NCBI GenBank assembly: GCA_038900335.1
Contig: JBBMRB010000010.1
Location: 1 to 64,000, forward strand
Length of the DNA stretch: 64,000 bases
Source: Rs1 sp038900335
GTDB taxonomy: Bacteria > Pseudomonadota > Gammaproteobacteria > Pseudomonadales > Balneatricaceae
Reading direction: 5' to 3'
Positions 1 through 7,571 of this stretch are shown piece by piece; position 1 is the stretch's first letter; each line of letters begins with the position of its first letter. The notes below the pieces were generated by a model that searched no databases, was not told where the DNA came from, and saw only the letters and a program-made list of their open reading frames with translations. Made by a program: the position numbers and the translations under genes.

Positions 1-1
1 C

Positions 2-163
2 GCTAGTAGCGCCAATTTATATAGCATCATCGAAACCGCCAAAGCGAATGGGCTTGAACCCTATGCTTATCTGAGACGGCTGTTCACTCAACTGCCGCTG
101 GCTGACACGATAGAAGATATAGATAAGTTACTTCCTTGGAACTGCAAGAGTGTGGTTGTTTAG
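2..163 (+). pseudogene. IS66-family transposase (TnpC), C-terminal fragment
   Basis: The frame starting at base 2 reads into the window and stops at TAG 161-163. It encodes the characteristic IS66 TnpC tail: an AKANGLEPYAYLR stretch followed by LPLADTIEDIDKLLPWN. In this family the segment is the small C-terminal domain after the DDE catalytic core. Only the last 53 codons are visible, so the rest may lie to the left or be lost. It abuts an IS5-type remnant with no gap, so two elements have been juxtaposed. Seen: the tail motif. Inferred: that it is a dead remnant. Confidence 0.75.
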
Positions 164-798
164 CCGCTTACTCTCAAAACATCATTATGTCAGAAGGTCG
201 AATAAATATTATCGATGCAACCCCTATTGAAGCTGCGCGTTCAGGCTCGGGTAATGGTAAAGATGGCGAACCCAAGAAAGATCGGGAAGCAGGCTGGCAT
301 GTGAAAAACGATAGTAGAGGCCGCCAAAAATCGACTTATGGCTATTCAGTATATACTGGCGTAGATGAAGATGGTTTTATTCATAGTCAAAGTGTCACCC
401 CAGGCAATGTTCATGACAGCCAAGAGCGAGATACGTTGATATAGGGTGATGAAGCAAAGCTATATGCTGATGCAGCTTATAGCTCAAAAGACACGAGAGA
501 AATATTGGATGAATTAGGTATTGAAGATCAGGTTCAACGAAAAGGGTATCGCAACCATCCTCTGACTAAACAGGATAAGATCAGAAATGCTGAAATTTCG
601 GTGACGAGAGTGGGTGGAGAACGGCCTTTCCCCACTTATAAACAACATTATGGATTAGCGCGTGCTCGATTCATGGGCCTTGCTAAAAATGAGGTATTCT
701 ACGGATTGGCTGCGATGGCTGCGATGGCTGCGAATATTAGGAAAGGCGCTAAATTTTTAAAGCTATACGGGTTACCTGAAAGAGAAATAGCAGGATAA
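157..798 (+). pseudogene. IS5-family transposase, truncated and interrupted by a stop
   Basis: One frame (codon positions as at base 136) reads as a DDE transposase of the IS5 type but has an in-frame TAG at 442-444, after which the reading resumes in the same frame to a stop at 796-798. Landmarks are IIDATPIEAA (first Asp), YADAAYSSKD (second Asp) and ERPFPTYKQHYGLARARFMG (Glu). About 210 codons remain of a usual 300 or more, so the N-terminal third is missing where the frame meets the IS66 fragment. The catalytic residues survive but the truncation and the nonsense codon make it non-functional. The left limit is approximate. Confidence 0.85.
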
Positions 799-1048
799 AT
801 GTATCTAAACTCTCCAAGTCATTGAATGACGTGACTAAAAGAGCGACATAAATCAAAAAATCATCCCTTATTTAACCAAGCTTATCGTAAAATAGAAAAT
901 AACTGAGAAAAGCAGAACTTATGCTGAGGTCTCTTAAGATAAAGCTCTTAAAAGAAAGAGTGTTTAAATTTCATTTTAACTATTCATATTGGTTAAATGG
1001 TTAGCTAATAGTTTATGACTTCTAGATGATTGAGGTAGGTTTTTCTAA
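799..1048. other. non-coding junction between IS scar and polysaccharide operon
   Basis: About 250 bp without a credible gene. The first part is probably IS5 3' sequence; the rest must hold the promoter of the operon that starts at 1049. A ribosome binding site, GAGGTAGG, lies at 1032-1039, 9 bases before the pseG start. No JUMPstart/ops element (GGCGGTAGC) was found by eye. Confidence 0.5.
923..933 (+). repeat. possible right inverted-repeat end of the IS5 remnant
   Basis: GCTGAGGTCTC followed by TTAA lies about 135 bp after the IS5 transposase stop. Many IS5-group elements, as recalled, have GAGACCTTTGC-like ends and duplicate a YTAR target; TTAA fits that. The matching left end is gone because the element is truncated, so this cannot be confirmed internally. 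Confidence 0.3.
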
Positions 1049-2203
1049 ATGCTCTTAAATGACAAGATCTTGATACGTAAAAATAATATTGCAATCCGTG
1101 TGGATTCTTCCTTTGTTATTGGAAGTGGACACGTAATGCGATGCATAACATTGGCTAAGGCTTTGTTAAAGAATGTTGATGCGGATATTATATTTTTTTG
1201 TCGTGCGTACGAAGGGAATATTATTGATTTTATTAGAAGCAATGGTTTTTGTGTTGTCGTTATGTCAGCTAAGGAAGTACCACTACAAAATGATTATCAA
1301 ACCTGGTTAGGTGCCTCTCAATCTGTCGATATTAAGCACTTTATTATTGCTGCTAATCAGCAAGGATTTGATAAAATTGATTTGATTTTAACTGACCATT
1401 ATGGAATATCAGAAGAGTGGGAGGAGAAGGCTCGGTCTTTCTCTCGCTGTGTTGCTGTTATTGATGACTTAGCAAATAGGAAACATTCTTGCGATTTCAT
1501 TATCGATCAAAATTACTTTAAAGATTATGGAAATAGGTATGACTCTTTAACAAATATAGAGTGTAAAAAGCTCTTAGGGCCAGATTACACATTACTTCGC
1601 GAAGAGTTTGCTGACTTTAAAGATAAACTTATACCTTTTGATGAACGTTTTTCTAAAAAAATAATTACAATTTTTTTTGGTGGAACAGATCCTGATAATC
1701 ATTCAGAAAAAGCTCTGAAAGGTCTGTTAGCCAAATTAGATGATAGTTATAATATTAATGTCATTCTTGGGAAGTCCAATCCTAATATTGATCGATTACA
1801 TAAATATGAAAAACAGTTTGTTAATGTAACGATATATATTCAAGTAAGTAATATGTCTGAGCATATTGGTCAATCGTTGCTGTTCGTGGGAGCTATAGGT
1901 GCCACGACTTGGGAGAGGTGTATTTGTGGTACTCCGGGGCTTGTGTCTTCAATCGCGGAAAATCAAATTCAAGCAGCAGTAGACTTACACGAAATTATAG
2001 CTCATCACTATCTTGGTAAGGCTGATACTCTCTCTGATGAAGATTATGGTAACGCCGCTTTAATGCTTTTAAGTAATAAAAATTTATTAAAACAACAAAA
2101 TATAACGTCGAAAGGGTTGGTTTCGGAATCAGGCTCAAGTGTAGTTTCAAAAATAATATGTGATTTCATTATAGGAATGAAAAATGTTAAAGGTAAAGTT
2201 TAA
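1049..2203 (+). CDS. pseG: UDP-2,4-diacetamido-2,4,6-trideoxy-beta-L-altropyranose hydrolase (PseG)
   Basis: PseG removes UDP from UDP-6-deoxy-AltdiNAc in cytoplasmic pseudaminic acid synthesis, giving the free sugar for condensation by PseI. The protein (384 aa) has the N-terminal IAIRVDSS and GSGHVMRC signature (residues about 14-31), with His28 matching the catalytic His of the family, and a GT-B/MurG-like C-terminal half with FFGGTDPDN (about 209-217) and GAIGATTWERC (about 282). The ATG has a GAGG-type ribosome site. It is the first gene of the array and overlaps the next gene by 20 bp, implying translational coupling. pseI lies 3.6 kb downstream, which supports the assignment. Confidence 0.88.
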   Translation: MLLNDKILIRKNNIAIRVDSSFVIGSGHVMRCITLAKALLKNVDADIIFFCRAYEGNIIDFIRSNGFCVVVMSAKEVPLQNDYQTWLGASQSVDIKHFIIAANQQGFDKIDLILTDHYGISEEWEEKARSFSRCVAVIDDLANRKHSCDFIIDQNYFKDYGNRYDSLTNIECKKLLGPDYTLLREEFADFKDKLIPFDERFSKKIITIFFGGTDPDNHSEKALKGLLAKLDDSYNINVILGKSNPNIDRLHKYEKQFVNVTIYIQVSNMSEHIGQSLLFVGAIGATTWERCICGTPGLVSSIAENQIQAAVDLHEIIAHHYLGKADTLSDEDYGNAALMLLSNKNLLKQQNITSKGLVSESGSSVVSKIICDFIIGMKNVKGKV

Positions 2204-2759
2204 GCCCGTTCAGTTTTCGGATTTAGAATTATTACGTCAGTGGAGAAATAGCCCTAGAATTAGTAATAATATGTATAACAACGACTTTATTTCACAACAG
2301 CAACAAGAAGGTTGGTTTGAAAGTTTACAACATGATGAATGCAAAATTTATTTTGTGTGTCTATTAGATGATAAAGCCGTTGGTACTCTTTACTTTACGG
2401 ACATAAAAGAGTCCAGTTGTGAATGGGGCTGCTATTTAGGGGGAGAGTCTTTAATACCAGGATTAGGCTTGATATTAGAGGCCGCCGCTTTAGAATACGC
2501 TTTTAATTATTTGAAGATTAAAACTTTAAATGCAGATGTATTAACTTTCAATACGCCAGCAAAAAAAATGCATAAGCTATTTAAATATAATGAATTAGGT
2601 ATTGAAGATACTGAAATTATTCGAGGTAACGAAATTTTACAAGTTTGTAAATATAATTACTGTGAAATCAATTGGCTATCAAATAAAGAGCAAGTTTTTA
2701 AATCTTTACCTAAGAAACTTGTTACATCTATAAGAAATATTAAATTTATCAAGGAATAA
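2184..2759 (+). CDS. pseH: GNAT N-acyltransferase, PseH-like
   Basis: This 191-aa protein has the GNAT layout typical of PseH: an N-terminal LRQWRNSPRISNNMYN segment (about 16-31), an EWGCYLGGESLIPGLG core (about 91-106) and NTPAKKMHKLFKYNELGIE (about 123-141), as in aminosugar N-acetyltransferases that use acetyl-CoA. PseH acylates the 4-amino group of UDP-4-amino-4,6-dideoxy-AltNAc. The start lies inside pseG (20 bp overlap). An ACP, an acyl ligase and a ketoreductase follow immediately, so the donor could be an acyl-ACP instead of acetyl-CoA; that is inference. Family assignment is firm, exact substrate is not. Confidence 0.75.
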   Translation: MLKVKFKPVQFSDLELLRQWRNSPRISNNMYNNDFISQQQQEGWFESLQHDECKIYFVCLLDDKAVGTLYFTDIKESSCEWGCYLGGESLIPGLGLILEAAALEYAFNYLKIKTLNADVLTFNTPAKKMHKLFKYNELGIEDTEIIRGNEILQVCKYNYCEINWLSNKEQVFKSLPKKLVTSIRNIKFIKE

Positions 2760-2761
2760 TT

Positions 2762-3007
2762 ATGACAATATCTAAAAAAATACTAGAGTTAATTTCAGAA
2801 GTAGCGGAAACCACAGAATGTGAGCTAGTTTCTCCTATTAATGATGATACTGTTTTGTTTGAGACTGGCTTAGACTCGTTAGGTTTTGCAATATTGGTAG
2901 CTAGATTGGAGGAAGAGCTAGATCTTGACCCTTTTGCTGAATCTGACGATGCCGTTTATCCGACTACATTCGGGGAGTTTGTTAATATCTATAAGAAGAT
3001 GATGTGA
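2762..3007 (+). CDS. acyl carrier protein, pathway-dedicated
   Basis: An 81-aa acidic protein with the phosphopantetheine site in ETGLDSLGFAIL; the modified serine is Ser39. It is not the housekeeping AcpP: the context lacks fabD/fabG/fabF, and the region after the serine is divergent, with extra acidic residues near the C-terminus (DPFAESDDAVYPTTF). It begins 2 bp after the PseH-like gene and is directly followed by an acyl-activating ligase and a ketoreductase, so it probably carries a short acyl group for transfer to an amino sugar. ACPs accompany 3-hydroxybutanoyl or similar decorations in other polysaccharide loci (established for the class, inferred here). Confidence 0.88.
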   Translation: MTISKKILELISEVAETTECELVSPINDDTVLFETGLDSLGFAILVARLEEELDLDPFAESDDAVYPTTFGEFVNIYKKMM

Positions 3008-3009
3008 TA

Positions 3010-4329
3010 ATGAATTTAAGTGCTTATCTACCTGAGCTCGAACAGTCCAAAACACTTTTTATTGATGGTGATGAAACTGTAACGGTTAGTCATTTTATAG
3101 AAAGAGTTAATTACTTAAAGGGATTTCTCTCGCACCTTCATAATAAGAACGTAGTTGTTCAGCTTCACAGTGATTATGATTTTATTTCAGCAATAGTCGC
3201 TATGGATGGTATTTGTAAATCCATGTTCTTATTGCCTGCCGATACAGATGATCAATTAAGGGAATCTTTATCGCTCGATGCAAAGAGTGATTTTTTATTG
3301 AGAGAGCTCCCTTCCATCAATGAATCGTTAAAACCCCAAGCATCGAAGAAGAGCCTCAACGAAGTTGATACAAATTGGATTCTTGCTACATCGGGAACTA
3401 CAGGTAAGCCAAAACTAATTCATCATAATATTAAATCGTTATTGCGTACTTGTAAAAAAACACATCAAAATAGTAATAATAATGTTTGGGCTTTATTGTA
3501 TCAACCTCAAAGATATGCGGGTTTACAAGTTGTTTTACAAGTCATAGTTGCTGGTAATACCTTGGTTTTAACTAAAGGTATTTTTGAACAACAAGTTAAA
3601 TCAATAATGAATGGTCAGACTAACTGTTTATCAGCGACACCTTCAATGTGGCGTAAACTTTTAATTAATGGTTCAATTAAAAAGCTCCACTTTAAGCAAA
3701 TTACTCTTGGCGGTGAAGCTGTGGATTCTAATATACTAACCAATTTGGTTAAAGAATTTCCCTCTGCGAGAGTTGTTCATATTTACGCTTCAACAGAAGC
3801 TGGTGTTGGATTTGTTGTTAAGGATAAACAAGTTGGCTTCCCCCTACAATGGTTAGAAACTGGGGTCGATAATGTTGAGTTAAAACTAAGTGTTAATAAT
3901 ACATTATTGCTAAAACAAAAAATAATGCCTAAAGGTAATGAAATTGATAATAGACTAGATATTGACGGTTACTTTGATACCGAAGATGTCGTTGAAATCA
4001 ATAATGATAGAGTTATATTTTTAGGTAGAGATTCTGGTGTCATAAATGTTGGTGGTAATAAGGTTCACCCTGAGGAAATAGAGTCGATTTTACGTGGCTT
4101 TGACCTTATAGCTGATGTACGCGTCTACCCTAAAAAAAATCCTATGATAGGTCAGCTAGTAGCTGCAGATATAGTCTTGACAGAAAGTTTTGATAATCAT
4201 AAAGAAATAAAAAAACAAATAACCGGCCTATGCAAAGAGTATTTACCTTTATATAAAGTCCCTAATATTATTCGTATAGTAGACTCTATCTCATTGAATT
4301 TTAATGGCAAAGTGGAAAGAAAATCATGA
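3010..4329 (+). CDS. ANL-superfamily acyl-activating ligase (acyl-ACP/CoA ligase-like)
   Basis: This adenylate-forming enzyme (439 aa) shows the P-loop TSGTTGKPK at about 127-135, YASTEAGVG at about 262-270, LGRDSGVINVGGNKVHPEEIE near 340-360, and a C-terminal NGKVERKS whose Lys is the usual adenylation lysine. It is shorter than typical acyl-CoA synthetases because the N-terminal domain is abbreviated. ATG 3010 is preferred over GTG 3004 because AAGAAG lies 9 bases before it, though GTG 3004 would give a 4-bp overlap with the ACP stop. Next to the ACP it most likely activates a carboxylic acid and loads the carrier. The substrate is unknown. Confidence 0.8.
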   Translation: MNLSAYLPELEQSKTLFIDGDETVTVSHFIERVNYLKGFLSHLHNKNVVVQLHSDYDFISAIVAMDGICKSMFLLPADTDDQLRESLSLDAKSDFLLRELPSINESLKPQASKKSLNEVDTNWILATSGTTGKPKLIHHNIKSLLRTCKKTHQNSNNNVWALLYQPQRYAGLQVVLQVIVAGNTLVLTKGIFEQQVKSIMNGQTNCLSATPSMWRKLLINGSIKKLHFKQITLGGEAVDSNILTNLVKEFPSARVVHIYASTEAGVGFVVKDKQVGFPLQWLETGVDNVELKLSVNNTLLLKQKIMPKGNEIDNRLDIDGYFDTEDVVEINNDRVIFLGRDSGVINVGGNKVHPEEIESILRGFDLIADVRVYPKKNPMIGQLVAADIVLTESFDNHKEIKKQITGLCKEYLPLYKVPNIIRIVDSISLNFNGKVERKS

Positions 4330-5057
4330 ATACACAAAAATTAGTTATTGTTACGGGCGGGACTAAAGGTCTTGGGCTTAGTATTGTTTCTTTATTATTA
4401 GAAGATGGATATAAAGTGGTATGTATAGGCCGTTCAAAGCCTGAAGAAATTAATGAGCTTGAAAAACGTTTTTCAGGAAGTTTTTATTATGAACAGTTTG
4501 ATTTTTCCGAAGTAGATAAAATAAGAGAATTTTGTAAATCACTATCTAAAAATTATGGTCGTGCATATGGATTGGTGAATAATGCTGCTTTGGGGCATGA
4601 CGGTGTACTTGCGACAATGCATGAATCGGATATATCTCAACTTATTAAAGTTAATGTTGAGGCTCCTATTTTATTCACTAAATATTTAATTCGTGGAATG
4701 TTGATTGAGCAACAAGGCCGGATTATTAATATTTCGTCAATAATTGCCTCGACGGGCTTTAATGGGCTCTCAGTGTATGGTGCGACTAAAGCAGCCCTTG
4801 CTGGATTTACTAAATCGCTTTGTAGAGAAGTAGGAAAAGCAAATATAACGGTAAATACGATAGCACCAGGCTATATGGAAACAGATATGACATCGAGTCT
4901 GCAAGGTGAAAAGTTGGCGTCAATTAAGCGCAGAAGCCCGCTCGGGAAGTTAGCAAGTGTAAACGATGTTGCAAAGGGCGTAATGTTTCTAATGGATGAG
5001 AACGCAAGTTCTATTACAGGTACAACATTAACTATTGATGGGGGGAGTACCGCGTAG
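4326..5057 (+). CDS. SDR oxidoreductase, 3-oxoacyl-ACP reductase (FabG)-like
   Basis: A classical short-chain dehydrogenase of 243 aa: cofactor motif TGGTKGLG at 10-17, NNAA at 85-88, Asn110, and the catalytic Ser137/138, Tyr151 and Lys155 (YGATK). The ending, TGTTLTIDGGSTA, is typical of FabG-type enzymes. It overlaps the ligase by 4 bp (ATGA) and shares a 1-bp junction with the next gene. Beside an ACP and ligase, a ketone-to-alcohol reduction on an ACP-bound acyl chain (for example 3-oxobutanoyl to 3-hydroxybutanoyl) is the simplest reading, but a sugar-nucleotide substrate cannot be excluded. Confidence 0.8.
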   Translation: MNTQKLVIVTGGTKGLGLSIVSLLLEDGYKVVCIGRSKPEEINELEKRFSGSFYYEQFDFSEVDKIREFCKSLSKNYGRAYGLVNNAALGHDGVLATMHESDISQLIKVNVEAPILFTKYLIRGMLIEQQGRIINISSIIASTGFNGLSVYGATKAALAGFTKSLCREVGKANITVNTIAPGYMETDMTSSLQGEKLASIKRRSPLGKLASVNDVAKGVMFLMDENASSITGTTLTIDGGSTA

Positions 5058-5821
5058 TGAAAGGGCTTAGTATCAAGTTGGCTACTCTAGCAGATGCAGA
5101 GTTGGTTTCAAGTTTATTTGAAGAAAATGGCAACCCTCACAATTGGAACGCAACTCGTTGGAAGCATTATTACTTTGACTACCCAGAAGGTTCAGCTGTA
5201 TCATTTATTGCGCTATTAGATAATGAAGTTGTTGGCCACTATGGTTTGCAAAAAATTATTATCAAGGATGATAATGCTTACCTTGGACTACATGCATATG
5301 TTAAATCAACAATGCGTGGAATAGTCGTTATATCAAAACTCTTAAATGTTGTAGATAATTATTGTAAAGATAATGCAATTGATTATTTAATAGGCTTCGC
5401 GAATAAAAAATTTACAACCATTAAAACGGCACTATTTAAATGGAACTGTATTCTATGGTTATCTTTTGAAGAGCGAACAAATTATCTTTTAAGTGATTTG
5501 ACCTCAAAAAGATTTAGGCTAGAAGCGAGTGATGATTGGTTGAAATGGAGGTTTAATATAATAGATAATTACTACAAAAGTAAATATTCGAATTTAAACT
5601 TTCCTCAACTATTAAAAATAACAAAAGACTATAATGGAGAGAAGATACAGTGTTGGCATCCAAGTGGTAATTTGTTATGTGAAGATAAAAATAAATTTAC
5701 ACAGCCATTTTCGGTAAAAGTATTTAATGAAAAACTTTTAGATTCTGGGATTTTAGAACCAGATAATTGGGCAGTTGAAATGGCCGACTCAGATACGTTT
5801 ATATATAACAGGATTCAATAA
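5057..5821 (+). CDS. GNAT-like acyltransferase of unknown substrate
   Basis: A 254-aa protein starting with GTG in a TAGTG junction with the SDR gene, preceded by a GGGGGAG ribosome site. The N-terminal half resembles a GNAT fold: IKLATLADAELVSSLFEENG (about 6-25), then FIALLDNEVVGHYGLQK (about 51-67) and a YVKSTMRGIVVISKLL segment (about 85-100) in the position of the acetyl-CoA loop. The C-terminal half is not recognised. It may be a second acyltransferase for the nonulosonic acid, possibly for the ACP-borne group. It has a 1-bp junction with pseI, so it belongs to the same pathway operon. Confidence 0.55.
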   Translation: MKGLSIKLATLADAELVSSLFEENGNPHNWNATRWKHYYFDYPEGSAVSFIALLDNEVVGHYGLQKIIIKDDNAYLGLHAYVKSTMRGIVVISKLLNVVDNYCKDNAIDYLIGFANKKFTTIKTALFKWNCILWLSFEERTNYLLSDLTSKRFRLEASDDWLKWRFNIIDNYYKSKYSNLNFPQLLKITKDYNGEKIQCWHPSGNLLCEDKNKFTQPFSVKVFNEKLLDSGILEPDNWAVEMADSDTFIYNRIQ

Positions 5822-6867
5822 TGAATATTAAAATAGGTAATAAAAGCATTGGTACTAATCATAAACCTTTTATTATAGCTGAAATGTCTGGCAATCATAA
5901 TAATAGTCTCGAACGCGCTTTAGAGATAGTTGATGCGGCTGCAAATGCAGGAGTAGATGCCCTCAAAATTCAAACATCTACCCCAGGCGGTTTGACTCTA
6001 GATCTTGGTACCGAAGACTTCACTATTAATGATCAAAATAGCTTGTGGGACGGAAGAACTTTATATGATCTTTATCAAGAAGCTACTACACCATGGGAGT
6101 GGCATAAAGCTATATTTGATCGTTGTAAACAACACGGTATCATTGGTTTTAGCTCGCCTTTTGAACTTGGTGCTGTTGATTTCTTAGAGTCATTAGATGT
6201 TCCCTGTTATAAAATCGCTTCATTTGAATTAGTTGATTTACCACTTATTAAAAAGGCTGCAGCAACGGGAAAACCGTTGATTATGTCTACTGGTATGGCA
6301 AATGTATCTGAAATCCTTAGCGCAGTTAATACTGCTAAGTCTGTAGGTAATGATCAGATTATTTTGTTAAAATGTACTTCTAACTACCCAGCCTCACCTG
6401 AAGATACAAATGTAAAAACGATTAAACATCTTAGAGAATTATTTGGAACAGAAGTCGGTTTATCTGATCACACTATGGGTATTGGTGTACCTTGTGCTTC
6501 TATTGCTTTTGGTGCAACGGTCATAGAAAAGCATTTCACATTATCTCGATCTGACGGTGGAATCGATAGTGCTTTTTCATTAGAACCAGACGAACTTAAG
6601 TCTTTAGTTGTTGAAACAGAGAGGGCGTGGCAATCTCTTGGAACTATTTCATACGGTGAATCATCTGATAAAAAATCAAGACAATTTAGGCGTTCTTTAT
6701 ATATTTGCGAAAATATGAAAGAGGGTGATGTGTTGACTCCAGATAATTTAAGAATAATAAGACCAGGTTTCGGTATCGAGCCTAAATATTACGAGTTACT
6801 TATTGGTCGTAAGGTAAATAAAGAACTTCTGAAGGGATCTCGAATGAGTTGGGAGCACATCGGGTGA
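5821..6867 (+). CDS. pseI: pseudaminic acid synthase (PseI, NeuB family)
   Basis: PseI condenses 6-deoxy-AltdiNAc with phosphoenolpyruvate to give the nine-carbon pseudaminic acid. The 348-aa protein has the N-terminal PFIIAEMSGNHN signature, which is of the PseI type and differs from sialic acid synthase, the KCTSNYPAS motif (about 182-190), GLSDHTMG and EKHFTL in the TIM barrel, and a C-terminal SAF/antifreeze-like domain (about 285-345, MKEGDVLTPDNLRIIRPG). It overlaps the following deacetylase gene by 4 bp. With pseG and a pseH-like gene upstream, this fixes the sugar as pseudaminic acid or a close relative. pseB, pseC and pseF are not in the window. Confidence 0.92.
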   Translation: MNIKIGNKSIGTNHKPFIIAEMSGNHNNSLERALEIVDAAANAGVDALKIQTSTPGGLTLDLGTEDFTINDQNSLWDGRTLYDLYQEATTPWEWHKAIFDRCKQHGIIGFSSPFELGAVDFLESLDVPCYKIASFELVDLPLIKKAAATGKPLIMSTGMANVSEILSAVNTAKSVGNDQIILLKCTSNYPASPEDTNVKTIKHLRELFGTEVGLSDHTMGIGVPCASIAFGATVIEKHFTLSRSDGGIDSAFSLEPDELKSLVVETERAWQSLGTISYGESSDKKSRQFRRSLYICENMKEGDVLTPDNLRIIRPGFGIEPKYYELLIGRKVNKELLKGSRMSWEHIG

Positions 6868-7526
6868 ATAAAGTTTTGATCGTAGCTGCACATTCAGATG
6901 ATGAAGTATTAGGCTGTGGTGGAACAATTGCAAAGCATATTGCTAATGGTGATGAAGTTACAGTTATGTATATGACTGATGGTGTGTCATCTCGAATATT
7001 AAATGAAGGCGCGGTGGATAGAGAAAGCGCCTCATTTAATGCTATGAATATTTTAGGTGTGCAAGATATTAGGCAATCTGATTTTCCTGATAATAAAATG
7101 GACAGTGTTCCGTTGTTAAATATCGTAAAAGATATAGAAGTAATACTTTCTGACTTGAGTCCTAATATTATTTATACTCATTTTGCATATGATTTGAATA
7201 TTGACCATCGCGTTACGCATGCCGCTGTTATGACTGCATGTAGACCACAATCTTGGTCGAGTGTGAAAAAAATACTCTCATTTGAAATATTATCAAGTAC
7301 AGAATGGAATTCACCTTCTCATCCAAGTTTTATCCCCAATTACATTGTCGATATTTCGAGCTTTTGGAATAAAAAATTATCGGCTTTAAAATGTTATGAT
7401 GAAGAGATGAGAGCTTATCCACATAGCCGTAGTTATGAATGTGTTGAAGCGTTAGCTAAGCTTAGAGGTGCAACTAACGGTATGAAGTTAGCTGAAGCAT
7501 TTCAAGTCGAACGTATAATAGAGTAA
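6864..7526 (+). CDS. PIG-L/LmbE-family deacetylase
   Basis: The zinc-dependent N-deacetylase family is shown by AHSDDEVLGCGG at residues 9-20 (the family's AHPDDE with Ser for Pro) and by a later DLNIDHRVTHAAV stretch supplying a further His. Length (220 aa) is normal. GTG 6864 is chosen because GGGAG lies 8 bases upstream and GTGA overlaps the pseI stop; a TTG at 6849 is less likely. The enzyme probably removes an N-acyl group from the nonulosonic acid or a precursor so that another acyl or amidino group can be added by neighbouring enzymes. Substrate is inferred from context only. Confidence 0.8.
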   Translation: MNKVLIVAAHSDDEVLGCGGTIAKHIANGDEVTVMYMTDGVSSRILNEGAVDRESASFNAMNILGVQDIRQSDFPDNKMDSVPLLNIVKDIEVILSDLSPNIIYTHFAYDLNIDHRVTHAAVMTACRPQSWSSVKKILSFEILSSTEWNSPSHPSFIPNYIVDISSFWNKKLSALKCYDEEMRAYPHSRSYECVEALAKLRGATNGMKLAEAFQVERIIE

Positions 7527-7571
7527 ACATGAATAAATTTATAACAGAAACTGTGAAAGCTGGTATTTCGT

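Noticed and set aside
799..1048. JUMPstart/ops element ahead of the polysaccharide operon
   Set aside because: No GGCGGTAGC-like core was found by eye in the gap before pseG.
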